Shown: positions 1-14,369, counted from the stretch's first letter. The stretch is 64,000 nucleotides of DNA from Lactonifactor sp. BIOML-A5 (GCF_009677585.1 NZ_WKYV01000003.1:174147-238146); one strand, 5' to 3'. Made by a program: numbers and translations. The notes: generated by a model from the sequence alone, not told the origin.

Positions 1-1972
1 GGCCAAACTTCTGGTAGCTTCTCTGGCTGTTTTCTTTTTCTCCCTGCCGATCGGCCTCCAAAAACGCAAGGTTTTTATAGATGCGGTAGTCTTCCCCGTA
101 TGTTTCCAGCATGCGTTCCAGTTCCTCCTCCGCCAGGTCAAATTCCTTCTGCTGACGGTATAAGGCTGCCAGGTTCTCATCTGTAGTGTATGTCCCCCAG
201 CCATTGTCTCTGATACTCAGCAGCGTATCTGCCGCCTTTTCTAAATATGTGTTATCCTGGCTGTACTCTGCCATGTCCATATATGCCTGAGCCAGCCCTT
301 CCAGCACCGCCACCTGCTCCCCGGCAGGCAAACTTGCCTTTGTCTCTTCCAGCAAAGCAATTTTCTCCCGGCACCCTTCCTCGTCTTTTCCTGCGCTGTC
401 AATGGCCCGGCAGGCCATCACGCCGGCGCGCATACGGGTATAGTCATCCGACGCTGCTTCCAGACACTGCACAAAATACTCTTTCGCCGCTGTATAATCC
501 TCTTTCTGAAACGCAATCTCGCCCTTCACATAAATCAGATCCCCGCTGTCTGCCCCGTTCTCCTCTGCCTCATCCAACGCCTTCCCTGCAGCATCCAGAT
601 CTCCCTCTTTGGCTAGTGCGATGGCATAATCCCGATAATAGTCACTGTTGCGGCTATCCGCACGGATGGCCTTTTCGTAGCTTCTTGCCGCATCGGGATA
701 TTTCTCTGTGTGTTCATAGGCGTTCCCCAGCAGATAGTACACATTGCCCAGCATCTCATCCTGTTCCAGAAGCCTGCTGTCTGTAAGAATTGTGCCTGTA
801 ATATACAAAATATTTTCCTCATACTCTCCCTGGGCATTCAGGGCCACTGCTTTCTGATAATAAGCGTCAATCTGGTGGGGAAATACCTTAAGTGCTTTTT
901 GATAGAGCGTTTCAAAATTCTCAAAGTCTGCTTCCTCAATGCTGTGGGATGCCTCTTTTATATAGCCTTCATACTGGCGCGCTTTATCCTGCTCCATCTG
1001 GATATTTCCTCTGACCGTAAGGCCTCCGCACAGCAAAAAGGCCGCCCCCAGGCCTCCGTAGATTACTCTTTGGCGGAAGACCAGCCTCTGATACCTTTTA
1101 TCCTGCCTTCCCATACCCTGAATGGCCAAAAGAAGCTCTGAAGCGCTCTGAAACCGCCGGTCCGGCCTTGCCTCCAGGCATTTCATTATTATGCCGGCAA
1201 ATACCTCGCTGATTGTCACAGACGTACCTGAGACATTGTCTTGTCCGCGCCGCTCTCCCGGCCCCTGGGCTTCTCCCCGAGGTGCTCTGTACTCCCTGAT
1301 GTCTCTGATATCGCCCGGCCGTCTGGCAGGGATCCTTCCTGTCATAAGGTGATAGAGCGTTGCTCCCAGGCTGTAGATGTCCGCACGGGCGTCTACGGTG
1401 CGGTATTGACTTTTTTCGTTCACAGAGCGGTTGTGCTTTGCAGCGGCAATGAGCTCCGGGGCTGCATAGCCTGGACTGTAGCCATACACTCTGGTGCCCT
1501 GTCCGTTCAGCACTGCTGATACGTTAAAGTCAATCAGACAGATATTTCCCTCAGGGGTGAGCATAATATTGGCCGGCTTAATGTCGCTGTGCACTATGGG
1601 GGGCTTCCTGCTGTGAAGATAGCTTAAGGTAGAGCATATCTGCACAGCCCACTCTGCTACCTGCTTCTGGGAAAATGTCCGTCCTTTATCCAGATATTCC
1701 TGAAAGGAATGACCGGGAATAAAATCCATCACAGTGTACACATCCCCGTCTATCTCCAGAAAATCTAACACCTGGGGAATACAGGAGTGACGCAGGTTTT
1801 TCAGAATATCCGCCTCGATTCTGCTGTCTCTGAACCCCAGAATACTGCTGTTGATCTTTTTAAGCACAACCTCCTTTTGCAGGCGCTTGTGATAGGCTTT
1901 ATAGATCGTGCCGCCCTTCCCGGCGCCGATCTTTCCAATTATGTCATATGTGTCTGAAATACGTTCCAGCAT
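1..1972 (-). CDS. Membrane Ser/Thr protein kinase with TPR sensor region (3' end cut by window edge)
   Basis: The start codon is the ATG at 1972; the gene runs off the left edge, so about 657 residues are visible. Residues about 10-270 form a Hanks-type kinase: glycine loop GAGKGG (16-21), ATP lysine in VVLKK (K38), catalytic loop HSDIKPANIM (D130), metal-binding DFN (D148) and an APE motif. The usual Arg before the catalytic Asp is Ser and DFG is DFN, so activation-loop control may differ from RD kinases, although the catalytic Asp residues are present. A single hydrophobic segment near residue 310 is followed by many TPR-like helices, presumably extracytoplasmic. The start lies 14 bp after the stop of the preceding TPR/LprI gene, so the two are probably co-transcribed and functionally linked. 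Family is clear; substrates are unknown. Confidence 0.9.
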   Translation of the reverse strand, partial: MLERISDTYDIIGKIGAGKGGTIYKAYHKRLQKEVVLKKINSSILGFRDSRIEADILKNLRHSCIPQVLDFLEIDGDVYTVMDFIPGHSFQEYLDKGRTFSQKQVAEWAVQICSTLSYLHSRKPPIVHSDIKPANIMLTPEGNICLIDFNVSAVLNGQGTRVYGYSPGYAAPELIAAAKHNRSVNEKSQYRTVDARADIYSLGATLYHLMTGRIPARRPGDIRDIREYRAPRGEAQGPGERRGQDNVSGTSVTISEVFAGIIMKCLEARPDRRFQSASELLLAIQGMGRQDKRYQRLVFRQRVIYGGLGAAFLLCGGLTVRGNIQMEQDKARQYEGYIKEASHSIEEADFENFETLYQKALKVFPHQIDAYYQKAVALNAQGEYEENILYITGTILTDSRLLEQDEMLGNVYYLLGNAYEHTEKYPDAARSYEKAIRADSRNSDYYRDYAIALAKEGDLDAAGKALDEAEENGADSGDLIYVKGEIAFQKEDYTAAKEYFVQCLEAASDDYTRMRAGVMACRAIDSAGKDEEGCREKIALLEETKASLPAGEQVAVLEGLAQAYMDMAEYSQDNTYLEKAADTLLSIRDNGWGTYTTDENLAALYRQQKEFDLAEEELERMLETYGEDYRIYKNLAFLEADRQGEKENSQRSYQKFG

Positions 1973-1986
1973 AATTTCTTCTTCCC

Positions 1987-3942
1987 TTATGTTTCCGGCA
2001 GCCTGTCTGCCAGTTCATATACTCTCTCTTTTGTCATCTGGGCCATCTTGCCCGGTACCTCAGTTACCAGTATGGTGCCTCCCTGATATTCCTCCCGAAG
2101 CGCCTCCACGGCATCTTCTTTACTCTCAATCCAGGCCTTCTCTTCAGACTTCAAGGCCTCCTGTTCCTGAGGGCTTATATGGTTCATAAGCTCCTGATAA
2201 ACTTTGTTCAGTTCGCCGTCCCATAAATTATAGATCTCTGTGCACTTCTGCCCCATCTCTGCATTGGAGTAACTGTTCGTCTGAAGATCCGTGTATATTT
2301 CACTGCATTTGCTCTCAATCTGCGCAATCTCCTCCTGATACTGCTTCTTCAGTGTTCCTGCAGCCGGTGCGCCCGCTGTAACTGATTTATCAAAGCCATA
2401 CTTCTCTTTGTTCTCTGCCAGTTTTGTCTCATCCGTGCTGTCAAACTGAACTACCGCAAATGCCGGCCGCGCCTGACTGTATCCGGTAACCTCTGTTGTT
2501 ACAGACCCAAGGTCCGTGGTATCCTTCTCCTTTCCTGAGAGCTTCTCCTCAAAGGGATTGGGTGATTTTACCTCTTCCAGAGATGCCAGTATCCCATTTT
2601 CCGCAGCCAGCTTTTTCCTCTGCATCTCTTCGAAATAACTGTCCATCCAAGAAGAGGAAAATCCGTAAGGGGAGAGTTCCTGGTAAAGTCTGTCTTTTAC
2701 ATTTGCGCTGCCGTCACTCATCATATCCACAAGAAGTTTCCCCTGTACATAGGCTCCCTGGTCATCAGAAGCAGCGGCTGCCTTCTCCCTTTTCTCTGCC
2801 AGTATATCCCTCAGGTACACTCCCGTATCCTCCTCCAGGTGCAGTCTGCAGACCACTTTTCCATTCTCTACCGTCCCCAGAAGGAATTGGGTGAAGGCCG
2901 TACGCTCTCCGCTTGTTCCGTACACGCCATATGTATGGCTGATAAATCCAAGGTAGGTTATTCCGCTGTTCACCTTTAAGAACGCCTGCACCTTTTCCTT
3001 GTTCCCCTCACTGGGGAAGGTATTCCTGCAGGGAACCCTCAGTTCCTCTCCCTCCAGCTTTCTCACCTGACCATCCACTGCCTTGTAGATATCAGCCTGC
3101 AGCCAGTTATACTGGTATTCTTCCGGAATCTGACGGGTATAGAGCACTGCCATCTCATCTGCCCCGTCGTTATCCATATCTGCATAGGCAATTCCCAGGA
3201 TTCCCCCCTGAACCTTCAGGGTCTTCTGGTACTCCTCTGTATATGTGGTAAAGTTATTTACTTCTTCCTGTGTTCCCAGGGCCTCAAGATTAGGGTATTC
3301 AGCAGTGGCTCCCTTCATCTCACTGAATGAGAATTGAGTGCTTAGGGTATTTTTTACATAGTCCATGTAAACCTGATGGGGGTCCTCTGCCTGAGGCTTT
3401 GATGGTTTGGTCTCTGTTCCGGCCTCTTGTGCAGGCTTATCCTTATCTGTCTCCTCATCCCGGGTGTCTGACGGCTTTGACGGTTTAACAGGAATCTTAT
3501 TGTCATCCGCCCACTGCTTTAAAGCATCTGCCCCTCTGGGATCCTCTGTCTCCGCGTATATAGTTTCCGCCTCCGCATAGAGTATCTCTCCGGCTGCCGC
3601 TCTTTCCTCCTCGGGCAGATCACCAATCTTTTCCATCGCTATGGTAATCATCTTTTTAGCACCTTCCTCATCCTTCAGCCCCCGGCAGGCCTTGGTCAGA
3701 CCCACATAAGCATCTGCATTGGAAGGATCAATATCTGCAGCATCGTCGAATGCGGCTTTGGCCTGATCGTAATCCATCTCATCCAGATATTTATTTCCCA
3801 GATCCAGCTTTTCCTGAAGGTGGCCGGCCTTTGTCTGATTCACCCCCCAAATCACTCCCAGTACAATTACCAGCACCATACAGGTACCCCCGATCCCTAC
3901 CGGAAGAATTAGCTTTTTATTCCACTTCTTGGGACATCTCAT
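1987..3942 (-). CDS. Membrane-anchored TPR protein with C-terminal LprI-like (DUF1311) domain
   Basis: A 651-residue protein if it starts at the ATG at 3942, which has GGAG 9 bp upstream; an in-frame TTG at 3951 lies too close to that site. A single N-terminal transmembrane helix (about residues 12-32) is followed by TPR-like helices (about 40-140), a Lys/Pro/Glu/Asp-rich linker, a central domain with an acidic calcium-loop-like stretch (ADMDNDGADE), and a C-terminal helical segment. That last part has the LprI/DUF1311 pattern: a Trp-Asp-Glu-Leu-Asn start, then a Tyr-x-Glu-Leu, Glu-x-x-Trp and Lys-Glu-Asp series. LprI-like domains are associated with envelope lysozyme inhibitors, but function here is unproven. 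It is transcribed directly ahead of the kinase and may be its envelope partner or target. Confidence 0.75.
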   Translation of the reverse strand: MRCPKKWNKKLILPVGIGGTCMVLVIVLGVIWGVNQTKAGHLQEKLDLGNKYLDEMDYDQAKAAFDDAADIDPSNADAYVGLTKACRGLKDEEGAKKMITIAMEKIGDLPEEERAAAGEILYAEAETIYAETEDPRGADALKQWADDNKIPVKPSKPSDTRDEETDKDKPAQEAGTETKPSKPQAEDPHQVYMDYVKNTLSTQFSFSEMKGATAEYPNLEALGTQEEVNNFTTYTEEYQKTLKVQGGILGIAYADMDNDGADEMAVLYTRQIPEEYQYNWLQADIYKAVDGQVRKLEGEELRVPCRNTFPSEGNKEKVQAFLKVNSGITYLGFISHTYGVYGTSGERTAFTQFLLGTVENGKVVCRLHLEEDTGVYLRDILAEKREKAAAASDDQGAYVQGKLLVDMMSDGSANVKDRLYQELSPYGFSSSWMDSYFEEMQRKKLAAENGILASLEEVKSPNPFEEKLSGKEKDTTDLGSVTTEVTGYSQARPAFAVVQFDSTDETKLAENKEKYGFDKSVTAGAPAAGTLKKQYQEEIAQIESKCSEIYTDLQTNSYSNAEMGQKCTEIYNLWDGELNKVYQELMNHISPQEQEALKSEEKAWIESKEDAVEALREEYQGGTILVTEVPGKMAQMTKERVYELADRLPET

Positions 3943-3996
3943 AGTAGACAACTCCTTTCTGCCTGTAACGTTTACCTACCTTCTGTCTGTGCTGTA

Positions 3997-4002
3997 ATTA
4001 TA
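3997..4002 (-). promoter_or_regulatory. Extended -10 promoter for the TPR/LprI-kinase operon
   Basis: On the minus strand a TGATATAAT extended -10 box lies about 55 bp upstream of the first gene. I see no good -35 at 16-18 bp, which is common for extended -10 promoters. Confidence 0.5.
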
Positions 4003-4036
4003 TCATGTTTTTCTCCGTCACTTTAGACAAAATTTC

Positions 4037-4738
4037 TTATAGTTTAAAGTACTTCATAAAGGCTTCCTTCGACTCCTGATACTTCGATCTGCTCACGGGT
4101 ACCTTTTTGCCTGATTTTAAGATAATGCCCTCTGCAGAGAGATATTTAATATAATTCATATTAACCATATAACTCTTATGGCATCTAAGAAAGCCCGGAA
4201 GTTCCATAGCTTCCAGCTCGTCCAGCTTCATATATACTTTATAGATCTGATTTCTCTCGTATATGTACAGGATTCTCTTATCACTTTCCACATAGACAAT
4301 GTCTCTGCTGTCCAGCTGATGGAGAACCCCTTTAATATGAAGCGTCACCATATTCTTCTTTTCCTTTTCCCTGACTTCCTCACACCTCCTGAGAGCATCT
4401 CTCAGCCGATGCTCTTCCACAGGCTTCAAAAGCAGCGCCACGGGGCGGACCCGGAAAATATCCTGTACATATTTAATGTATCCTGTTATAAAAATAATAG
4501 GAATCTCCGCACAAAAATCTTCTATTTTCTTTGCGGTGTCTATCCCATTTTCGTTGTTCAGCTCTATATCTAAAAAAACAGCGATGACATCCCCACTCTC
4601 TTCCCTCAGCCATTGAATAAGGTCTTCTGCACGCTGAAATGCAGCAATCTGGGCCTCACCCTCATATATCTCCATGACCTTCTCTTTTAATCCTTCGGTC
4701 ACCTCAGCATCATCATCACAAATCGCAAATTTCTTCAC
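4037..4738 (-). CDS. LytTR-family response regulator (AgrA-like)
   Basis: A 233-residue cytoplasmic regulator. Residues about 1-120 are a receiver domain, with the acidic cluster CDDD near the N-terminus, a phospho-acceptor Asp in AVFLDIEL and a Lys in LLLKP. Residues about 130-233 form a LytTR DNA-binding domain, recognisable by IVYVESDKR, the RCHKSYMVN segment and a C-terminal VPVSRSKY. The start is a GTG with AGGGG about 8 bp upstream. It follows the kinase gene by 13 bp, so the two form one operon. The targets are not evident; no AgrB/AgrD-type peptide genes lie in the window. Confidence 0.92.
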   Translation of the reverse strand: MKKFAICDDDAEVTEGLKEKVMEIYEGEAQIAAFQRAEDLIQWLREESGDVIAVFLDIELNNENGIDTAKKIEDFCAEIPIIFITGYIKYVQDIFRVRPVALLLKPVEEHRLRDALRRCEEVREKEKKNMVTLHIKGVLHQLDSRDIVYVESDKRILYIYERNQIYKVYMKLDELEAMELPGFLRCHKSYMVNMNYIKYLSAEGIILKSGKKVPVSRSKYQESKEAFMKYFKL

Positions 4739-4751
4739 ACTTTCATCCCCT

Positions 4752-6440
4752 CTAATATATCTTAACCATTACTGTTACAGAAAACATATGGTCCTTCTCC
4801 TCAACCTGAAGTACGCCATCGTACCTCTCCACCATACTGCGCACAATCTTCATTCCAAGCCCATGATTTTCTTTGTCTTCCTTTGTAGTGGCAAAATGAT
4901 TCTCTATAGAGGAATATCCCTCATTCTCTGTATAATTGTCAATTCTTATTTCCCAGAAATTAGCCTGCACTGCGGTTCTCAGATAAATGTACCCGGAACC
5001 TGCAGGCCCTTTCCTGCAGGCCTCTATGGCATTGTCCAGAAGATTGCCCAGAAGCCCCACTGTATGTATATCCTCCATCTGAGATTTCTCCGGAAGAAGG
5101 ACCTGTATATCTGTCAGAATACGATACTTTCTGCACAGCTCCAATTTGGAATAAAGCATGGCATCCACCGGAAAGCTGCCCGTGATTCCCTCATCTATGG
5201 CCGCGTCGCACTGTTCCAGCAATTCCCTTTCATATCCCTCTCTCCTCTGCTGCAGCCACCTCCTGACACTGCGCACCTGCTCTGCCAGCTCTTCAAATTC
5301 CTGATGACCTTCTTCCCAGTGCATAAGCTGCTGTCTGAGCCAGGCATTTTCCCTTTCTATCTGCTTCTCATGGTAAAAAAGCATGGCATAAACACTGGCT
5401 AAAAAAAGCATCACAAGCGTAAAAATACAGATCCATATCAGGTAGCGCCCGCTCACAATTAAGGCGACCAGAATGCCAAAACTGAGAAGACAGGCAATCA
5501 GGGATATATCCCTGACCGGTCGTTCCCATCTGCTGACTGCAGGCTTCTCTTTTTTCTGGGCCAGGGACACCTGCTTCACAGACTCTACTGCCCTGTCAAG
5601 GGCCTGCACCAGCTGTTCCCGGTATGCAGATGCCTTGTCATACTCCCCAGCTTTTTCCATGCGGTCAATCACCGCAGCATGATTGGCCAGGTCATGGCGC
5701 ATTCTTTTTATAGATTCCTGGGACTGATAGTATTCCTGATAGTAGCGGGACTGCTCCCTAAGGCTGGCCTGAAGGATTTCATTCTCTCGCCTCTTCCCTG
5801 CCCTCCTGCTCCAGAGGAACCCCAGATAGGTATAAAGGATCTGCGTACACATACCAAAAAAAATCACATCCATAATCAGGTTGCGCTGCATACTCTTCAT
5901 ATCCAGTGCTATCACTATGGCAATCATAAAAACCTGGAGCAGGAATAATACCTCGATCACCTTAATTTTTATTTTATAAAACACTCTGTTCTTACAGCAG
6001 ATAACCACTGTCCCCAAGGAAAGCAGCAAAAACACCGCACCCGCGCCCCACAGGGGAGATACGTCTCCTGAATCTGTAAAAATCAAGACATTTCTGCCGG
6101 TCACTGTCAAAAAAAGCATACAGAGAACCCAGTACACGATGCTTGAGATCCCATCGTAGAATTTATATAACAAAAAATTCCGGAATCCATCCCAGGTAAA
6201 TGCCGTGAGGAGCAAAAACATAATAACAGTATCTGCGATAATCAAAGCTGCGGCCAAGCTTACATGCGTCACTGTTCCCTGATTGCAGAAAATCTGAAAC
6301 AAAGCGATATAGCCTCCAGTCACCCATCTGCCCCACCTGCGGTTCCCCCTGTAATTTTCTATATAGGCAAAAAGATACAGGGAAGTTAAGACATTAATGA
6401 GAGCCACGGCCCCGCCTGCTAATAATTGATATCCACTCAT
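4752..6440 (-). CDS. Sensor histidine kinase, AgrC-like with GHKL ATPase domain
   Basis: A 562-residue membrane sensor. The N-terminal half has about six hydrophobic helices (to about residue 205) and a further hydrophobic pair near 310-350. Cytoplasmic parts include an MRHDLANH motif near residue 250, the DHp-like histidine of AgrC-type kinases. The C-terminal ATPase region has an LLGNLLDNAIEAC N-box and an HGLGMKIV G-box. A charged coiled-coil-like stretch lies between. An unusual point is the second hydrophobic pair and second helical segment after the first His motif, which give a split membrane region. The partner is the LytTR regulator 13 bp downstream. The signal is unknown. Confidence 0.9.
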   Translation of the reverse strand: MSGYQLLAGGAVALINVLTSLYLFAYIENYRGNRRWGRWVTGGYIALFQIFCNQGTVTHVSLAAALIIADTVIMFLLLTAFTWDGFRNFLLYKFYDGISSIVYWVLCMLFLTVTGRNVLIFTDSGDVSPLWGAGAVFLLLSLGTVVICCKNRVFYKIKIKVIEVLFLLQVFMIAIVIALDMKSMQRNLIMDVIFFGMCTQILYTYLGFLWSRRAGKRRENEILQASLREQSRYYQEYYQSQESIKRMRHDLANHAAVIDRMEKAGEYDKASAYREQLVQALDRAVESVKQVSLAQKKEKPAVSRWERPVRDISLIACLLSFGILVALIVSGRYLIWICIFTLVMLFLASVYAMLFYHEKQIERENAWLRQQLMHWEEGHQEFEELAEQVRSVRRWLQQRREGYERELLEQCDAAIDEGITGSFPVDAMLYSKLELCRKYRILTDIQVLLPEKSQMEDIHTVGLLGNLLDNAIEACRKGPAGSGYIYLRTAVQANFWEIRIDNYTENEGYSSIENHFATTKEDKENHGLGMKIVRSMVERYDGVLQVEEKDHMFSVTVMVKIY

Positions 6441-6454
6441 CTATTTCCTTTTTA

Positions 6455-6484
6455 TGCATCTGTGCCCCCGCACTTTTGCATCTG
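6455..6484 (-). promoter_or_regulatory. Direct repeat upstream of the LytTR two-component operon
   Basis: TGCATCTG occurs at 6455-6462 and 6477-6484 (22-bp period), between the rpoC terminator and the kinase start. LytTR proteins bind spaced direct repeats, so an autoregulatory site is possible. No convincing -10/-35 pair is visible. Confidence 0.3.
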
Positions 6485-6488
6485 CGAC

Positions 6489-6520
6489 AAAAAAAGCGGG
6501 AATTCCCCAGGAATTCCCGC
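6489..6520 (-). terminator. Intrinsic terminator of rpoBC
   Basis: Arms at 6496-6505 and 6511-6520 form a perfect 10-bp GC-rich stem with a 5-nt loop. On the minus strand the stem is followed by a run of seven T. It lies 18 bp after the rpoC stop. Confidence 0.92.
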
Positions 6521-6537
6521 CCTTTACACTTTGATCA

Positions 6538-10242
<3,705 letters not shown>

Positions 10243-10256
10243 TTATGGTTTTCCTC

Positions 10257-13200
10257 CTACTCCTCATCGTCAAGAGTTTCTTCCAGGTCTAAGAATGCAT
10301 CATCTTCTTCGTCGTCCGTTTCTTCCACGTCTACGAGCTCTTCTCCTTCGAATTCTTGCTGGCTGAAGCCAAAGTCACCGAAGTCCTCCTTCGGCTTTTC
10401 TCTTTTGTCGCCCTCGATGATAGAATGCAAATCTGTTTCACCATAATCAATTGTTTCCATAATCTCTACTTCTGTCTGGTCTTCTCTCAGCACCTTCACA
10501 TCCAGGCCTAAGGACTGGAGTTCTTTTAAGAGAACCTTGAAAGATTCAGGAATTCCAGGTTCAGGAATATTGTCACCTTTGATAATCGCTTCGTAAGTCT
10601 TCACACGGCCAATAACATCATCCGATTTCACCGTCAGGATTTCCTGAAGGGTATAAGAAGCACCATAGGCTTCCAAAGCCCAAACCTCCATCTCTCCGAA
10701 ACGCTGTCCGCCGAACTGCGCCTTACCGCCCAGAGGCTGCTGTGTTACCAGAGAGTACGGGCCGGTAGAGCGGGCATGAATCTTATCGTCTACCAGGTGA
10801 TGCAGTTTCAGATAATGCATGTGTCCAATAGTAACCGGGCTGTCAAAATACTCTCCCGTCCTGCCGTCACGAAGCCTTACTTTACCGTCTCTGGAGATGG
10901 GAACTCCCTTCCAAAGCTCTCTGTGATCCCTGTTCTCATACAGGTAATCCAAAACTTCAGGAAGCAGTTCTTCTTTATGCTTCTTCTCAAAGTCTTCCCA
11001 TTCCATATTGACATAATCATTCGCCAGATCCAGTGTGTCCATAATGTCGTTCTCGTTGGCGCCGTCGAATACAGGAGTGGCAATATTAAATCCAAGGACT
11101 TTGGCCGCAAGGCTTAAGTGAATCTCCAGCACCTGTCCGATATTCATACGGGAAGGCACACCCAAAGGATTCAATACGATATCCAGAGGACGGCCGTTTG
11201 GCAGAAACGGCATATCTTCCACAGGCAGCACACGGGAGACAACACCCTTGTTGCCGTGACGTCCGGCCATCTTATCACCAACAGAAATCTTTCTCTTCTG
11301 GGCAATATAGATACGGACTGCCTGGTTTACGCCGGGAGACAATTCATCTCCGTTCTCCCTGGTAAATACCTTGGCATCTACAACAATACCATATTCACCG
11401 TGAGGTACTTTTAAGGAAGTATCACGGACTTCACGGGCTTTCTCACCGAAAATCGCCCGGAGCAGTCTTTCTTCAGCTGTTAGTTCAGTCTCTCCCTTAG
11501 GAGTAACCTTACCTACCAGGATATCCCCTGCACGCACCTCTGCTCCGATACGGATAATACCTCTTTCGTCCAGATCCTTTAAGGCATCGTCACCCACGCC
11601 GGGAACATCTCTTGTAATCTCTTCCGGTCCCAGCTTAGTATCTCTGGATTCTGCTTCATATTCTTCAATGTGCACAGATGTATAGACATCGTCCTGCACC
11701 AGACGCTCGCTTAACAGAACCGCATCCTCGTAATTGTAGCCCTCCCAGGTCATAAATCCGATCAGCGGATTCTTGCCCAATGCCAGTTCTCCTTCTGAGG
11801 TGGAGGGTCCGTCTGCGATTACCTCGCCCTCTTCTACCCTGTCTCCTTTAAAGACGATAGGTTTCTGGTTGTAGCAGTTACTCTGATTACTTCTCAGGAA
11901 TTTGGTCAGACGGTATACGTCCTTGGTTCCGTCGTCATTTTTTATTGTAATTTCCTTGGATGTGGATCTCTCCACAACACCGGACTTTCTTGCAACTACA
12001 CAGACACCGGAGTCTACGGCAGCCTTCGACTCCATACCTGTTCCCACTACAGGGGATTCTGTTATCAAAAGGGGCACAGCCTGACGCTGCATGTTAGAGC
12101 CCATCAGCGCACGGTTGGCATCGTCATTCTGAAGGAATGGAATGAGGGCAGTAGCCACGGAGAACACCATCTTAGGAGATACGTCCATGTAGTCAAACAT
12201 CTGACGCTCATACTCCTGTGTCTCATCCATGTAGCGGCCGGATACGTTCTTATGCACAAAGTATCCATTCTCATCCAAAAGCTCATTGGCCTGTGCTACA
12301 TGGTAATTATCTTCTTCATCCGCCGTCATATAGATTACTTCGTCTGTAACCCGGGGATTCTTCGGATCCGATTTATCCACCTTTCTGTATGGTGCCTCTA
12401 CAAATCCATATTCATTGATACGGGCATAGGAAGCCAGAGAGTTGATCAAACCGATGTTAGGACCTTCAGGCGTCTCAATGGGGCACATTCTTCCGTAATG
12501 GGAGTAATGTACGTCACGCACCTCGAATCCGGCCCTGTCTCTGGACAGACCCCCGGGGCCCAGCGCGGAGAGACGTCTCTTGTGAGTCAGCTCACCCAGA
12601 GGGTTGTTCTGATCCATAAACTGGGACAGCTGGGAGGAACCGAAGAATTCCTTCACTGCCGCAGTTACCGGCTTAATATTAATCAGGGACTGAGGAGAGA
12701 TCCCCTCAATATCCTGTGTCGTCATTCTTTCCCTTACCACTCTTTCCAGTCTGGAAAGACCGATGCGGTACTGATTCTGGAGAAGCTCTCCAACCGCTCG
12801 AATTCGGCGGTTGCCCAGATGGTCGATATCATCGTCATTTCCAAGACCGTACTCCAGATGCATGTTATAGTTAATGGAAGCCAGAATGTCTTCCTTTGTA
12901 ATATGCTTTGGAATGAGTTCGTGGATATTTCTCCTTACAGCTTCCTTAATATCCTCGATATTCTCATTTTCTTCCAGAATTTTTTTCAGGCATGGGTAAT
13001 ATACTAATTCTGTGACACCCACCTCTCTGGGCTTCACATCCACAAAGTTAGTAATGTCTACCATCATGTTGGACAGGACCTTAATATTGCGTTCCTCTCC
13101 CTGAATCCATACATAAGGCACAGCAGCATTCTGGATGTCGTCTGCCATGGACTTGGTAACCTCCATGCCGGCCTCCGCAAGAATCTCCCCAGTACTTGCA

Positions 13201-14099
13201 TCAACCACATCCTCAGCCAGCACCTGGCCTGTGATTCTATTCTTCAGCATCAGCTTTTTATTAAATTTATAGCGTCCAACCTTTGCCAGATCGTATCTTC
13301 TCGGATCAAAGAACATACTCATGATCAGGCTCTCTGCGCTCTCTACAGCCAGAGGCTCGCCCGGACGGATTTTCTTATATAATTCCAGCAGACCTTCCTG
13401 GTAGCTCTCAGAGGTATCCTTTGTAAAACTGGCCAGAATCTTAGGCTCTTCCCCGAAAAGCTCTACAATCTCTGCGTTGGTACCATATCCCAAGGCTCTG
13501 ATAAGAACAGTAATGGGAACTTTTCTGGTTCTGTCTACACGTACATAAAACACGTCATTGGAGTCTGTTTCATATTCAAGCCACGCACCACGGTTCGGAA
13601 TAACGGTAGAGGAATACAGCTTCTTACCCACTTTATCATGTGCGATAGCATAATAAATACCGGGAGAACGCACCAGCTGGCTTACGATAACTCGCTCAGC
13701 ACCATTGATAACGAAAGTGCCGGTAGCAGTCATTAAGGGCAGATCGCCCATGAAGATCTCGTGCTCGTTAATCTCATCATTTTCTTTGTTGTACAATCTG
13801 ACTCTGACTTTTAAAGGAGCCGCATAAGTGGCATCGCGTTCCTTGCATTCTTCGATCGTGTACTTTATTTCATCTTCGCACAAAGTAAAGTCAACAAATT
13901 CCAGGCTCAATTTTCCGCTGTAATCTGCGATTGGAGATATATCTTCAAAGACTTCTTTTAAACCTTCGTCCAGAAACCACTGGTAGGAATCCTTCTGCAC
14001 TTCGATTAGGTTGGGCATTTCCAGCACTTCTTTTTGTCGCTGGTAGCTCATACGCATGCTCTTTCCGGTTGCTATTGGACGGATTCTGTTTTTCTCCAT
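10257..14099 (-). CDS. rpoB: RNA polymerase beta subunit
   Basis: A 1280-residue subunit. I place the start at the ATG at 14099 (MEKNRIRP), preceded by AAGGGGTGA; a longer reading frame to 14189 has no ribosome binding site and lies in the leader. The rifampicin-binding segment is intact ([14 protein letters not shown], then [14 protein letters not shown]) with the wild-type Asp, His and Ser residues, so no rifampicin resistance is predicted here. Other landmarks are GNKGVVSR and the C-terminal [19 protein letters not shown] clamp segment. The C-terminus is a strongly acidic tail. It is separated from rplL by about 20 kb, although rplJL-rpoBC are contiguous in most bacteria. Confidence 0.99.
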   Translation of the reverse strand: MEKNRIRPIATGKSMRMSYQRQKEVLEMPNLIEVQKDSYQWFLDEGLKEVFEDISPIADYSGKLSLEFVDFTLCEDEIKYTIEECKERDATYAAPLKVRVRLYNKENDEINEHEIFMGDLPLMTATGTFVINGAERVIVSQLVRSPGIYYAIAHDKVGKKLYSSTVIPNRGAWLEYETDSNDVFYVRVDRTRKVPITVLIRALGYGTNAEIVELFGEEPKILASFTKDTSESYQEGLLELYKKIRPGEPLAVESAESLIMSMFFDPRRYDLAKVGRYKFNKKLMLKNRITGQVLAEDVVDASTGEILAEAGMEVTKSMADDIQNAAVPYVWIQGEERNIKVLSNMMVDITNFVDVKPREVGVTELVYYPCLKKILEENENIEDIKEAVRRNIHELIPKHITKEDILASINYNMHLEYGLGNDDDIDHLGNRRIRAVGELLQNQYRIGLSRLERVVRERMTTQDIEGISPQSLINIKPVTAAVKEFFGSSQLSQFMDQNNPLGELTHKRRLSALGPGGLSRDRAGFEVRDVHYSHYGRMCPIETPEGPNIGLINSLASYARINEYGFVEAPYRKVDKSDPKNPRVTDEVIYMTADEEDNYHVAQANELLDENGYFVHKNVSGRYMDETQEYERQMFDYMDVSPKMVFSVATALIPFLQNDDANRALMGSNMQRQAVPLLITESPVVGTGMESKAAVDSGVCVVARKSGVVERSTSKEITIKNDDGTKDVYRLTKFLRSNQSNCYNQKPIVFKGDRVEEGEVIADGPSTSEGELALGKNPLIGFMTWEGYNYEDAVLLSERLVQDDVYTSVHIEEYEAESRDTKLGPEEITRDVPGVGDDALKDLDERGIIRIGAEVRAGDILVGKVTPKGETELTAEERLLRAIFGEKAREVRDTSLKVPHGEYGIVVDAKVFTRENGDELSPGVNQAVRIYIAQKRKISVGDKMAGRHGNKGVVSRVLPVEDMPFLPNGRPLDIVLNPLGVPSRMNIGQVLEIHLSLAAKVLGFNIATPVFDGANENDIMDTLDLANDYVNMEWEDFEKKHKEELLPEVLDYLYENRDHRELWKGVPISRDGKVRLRDGRTGEYFDSPVTIGHMHYLKLHHLVDDKIHARSTGPYSLVTQQPLGGKAQFGGQRFGEMEVWALEAYGASYTLQEILTVKSDDVIGRVKTYEAIIKGDNIPEPGIPESFKVLLKELQSLGLDVKVLREDQTEVEIMETIDYGETDLHSIIEGDKREKPKEDFGDFGFSQQEFEGEELVDVEETDDEEDDAFLDLEETLDDEE

Positions 14100-14194
14100 T
14101 GACGTGTCACCCCTTGTATATTTTAAATTTATTATAACATCAGCCCACGGCATTATTACGAGTAGGCATATCTTGCCATAATAGTGCATTTTTT

Positions 14195-14223
14195 ACTGTA
14201 TCACAAACTTTTCAGCCTGTCAA
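14195..14223 (-). promoter_or_regulatory. rpoBC promoter
   Basis: On the minus strand TTGACA (14218-14223), a 17-bp spacer and TACAGT (14195-14200) lie about 95 bp upstream of the rpoB ATG. It gives rpoBC a promoter independent of the rplJL operon. Confidence 0.8.
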
Positions 14224-14261
14224 CATCTAATTTTCCTTTTTTATTCATTGTTTTGCAAGAA

Positions 14262-14303
14262 AAACAATCGGGGACGTTGTCTTTGCTTAAGCAACAACGT
14301 CCC
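14262..14303 (-). terminator. Terminator after the TasA-like array and second SipW gene
   Basis: Arms at 14271-14280 and 14294-14303 pair perfectly (10 bp). The stem is followed on the minus strand by a T-rich tract (TTGTTTTTC). It separates the fibre locus from the rpoBC promoter. Confidence 0.75.
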
Positions 14304-14369
14304 TTATGTTAAACTATAACCCCTGCATTCTCTGCCAAAGGAGTTCCATTCCTTTACCTGCGTATACAC

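Noticed and set aside
14100..14189. N-terminal extension of RpoB by 30 residues
   Set aside because: No ribosome site; the ATG at 14099 has AAGGGGTGA, and the extension lies in the transcribed leader.
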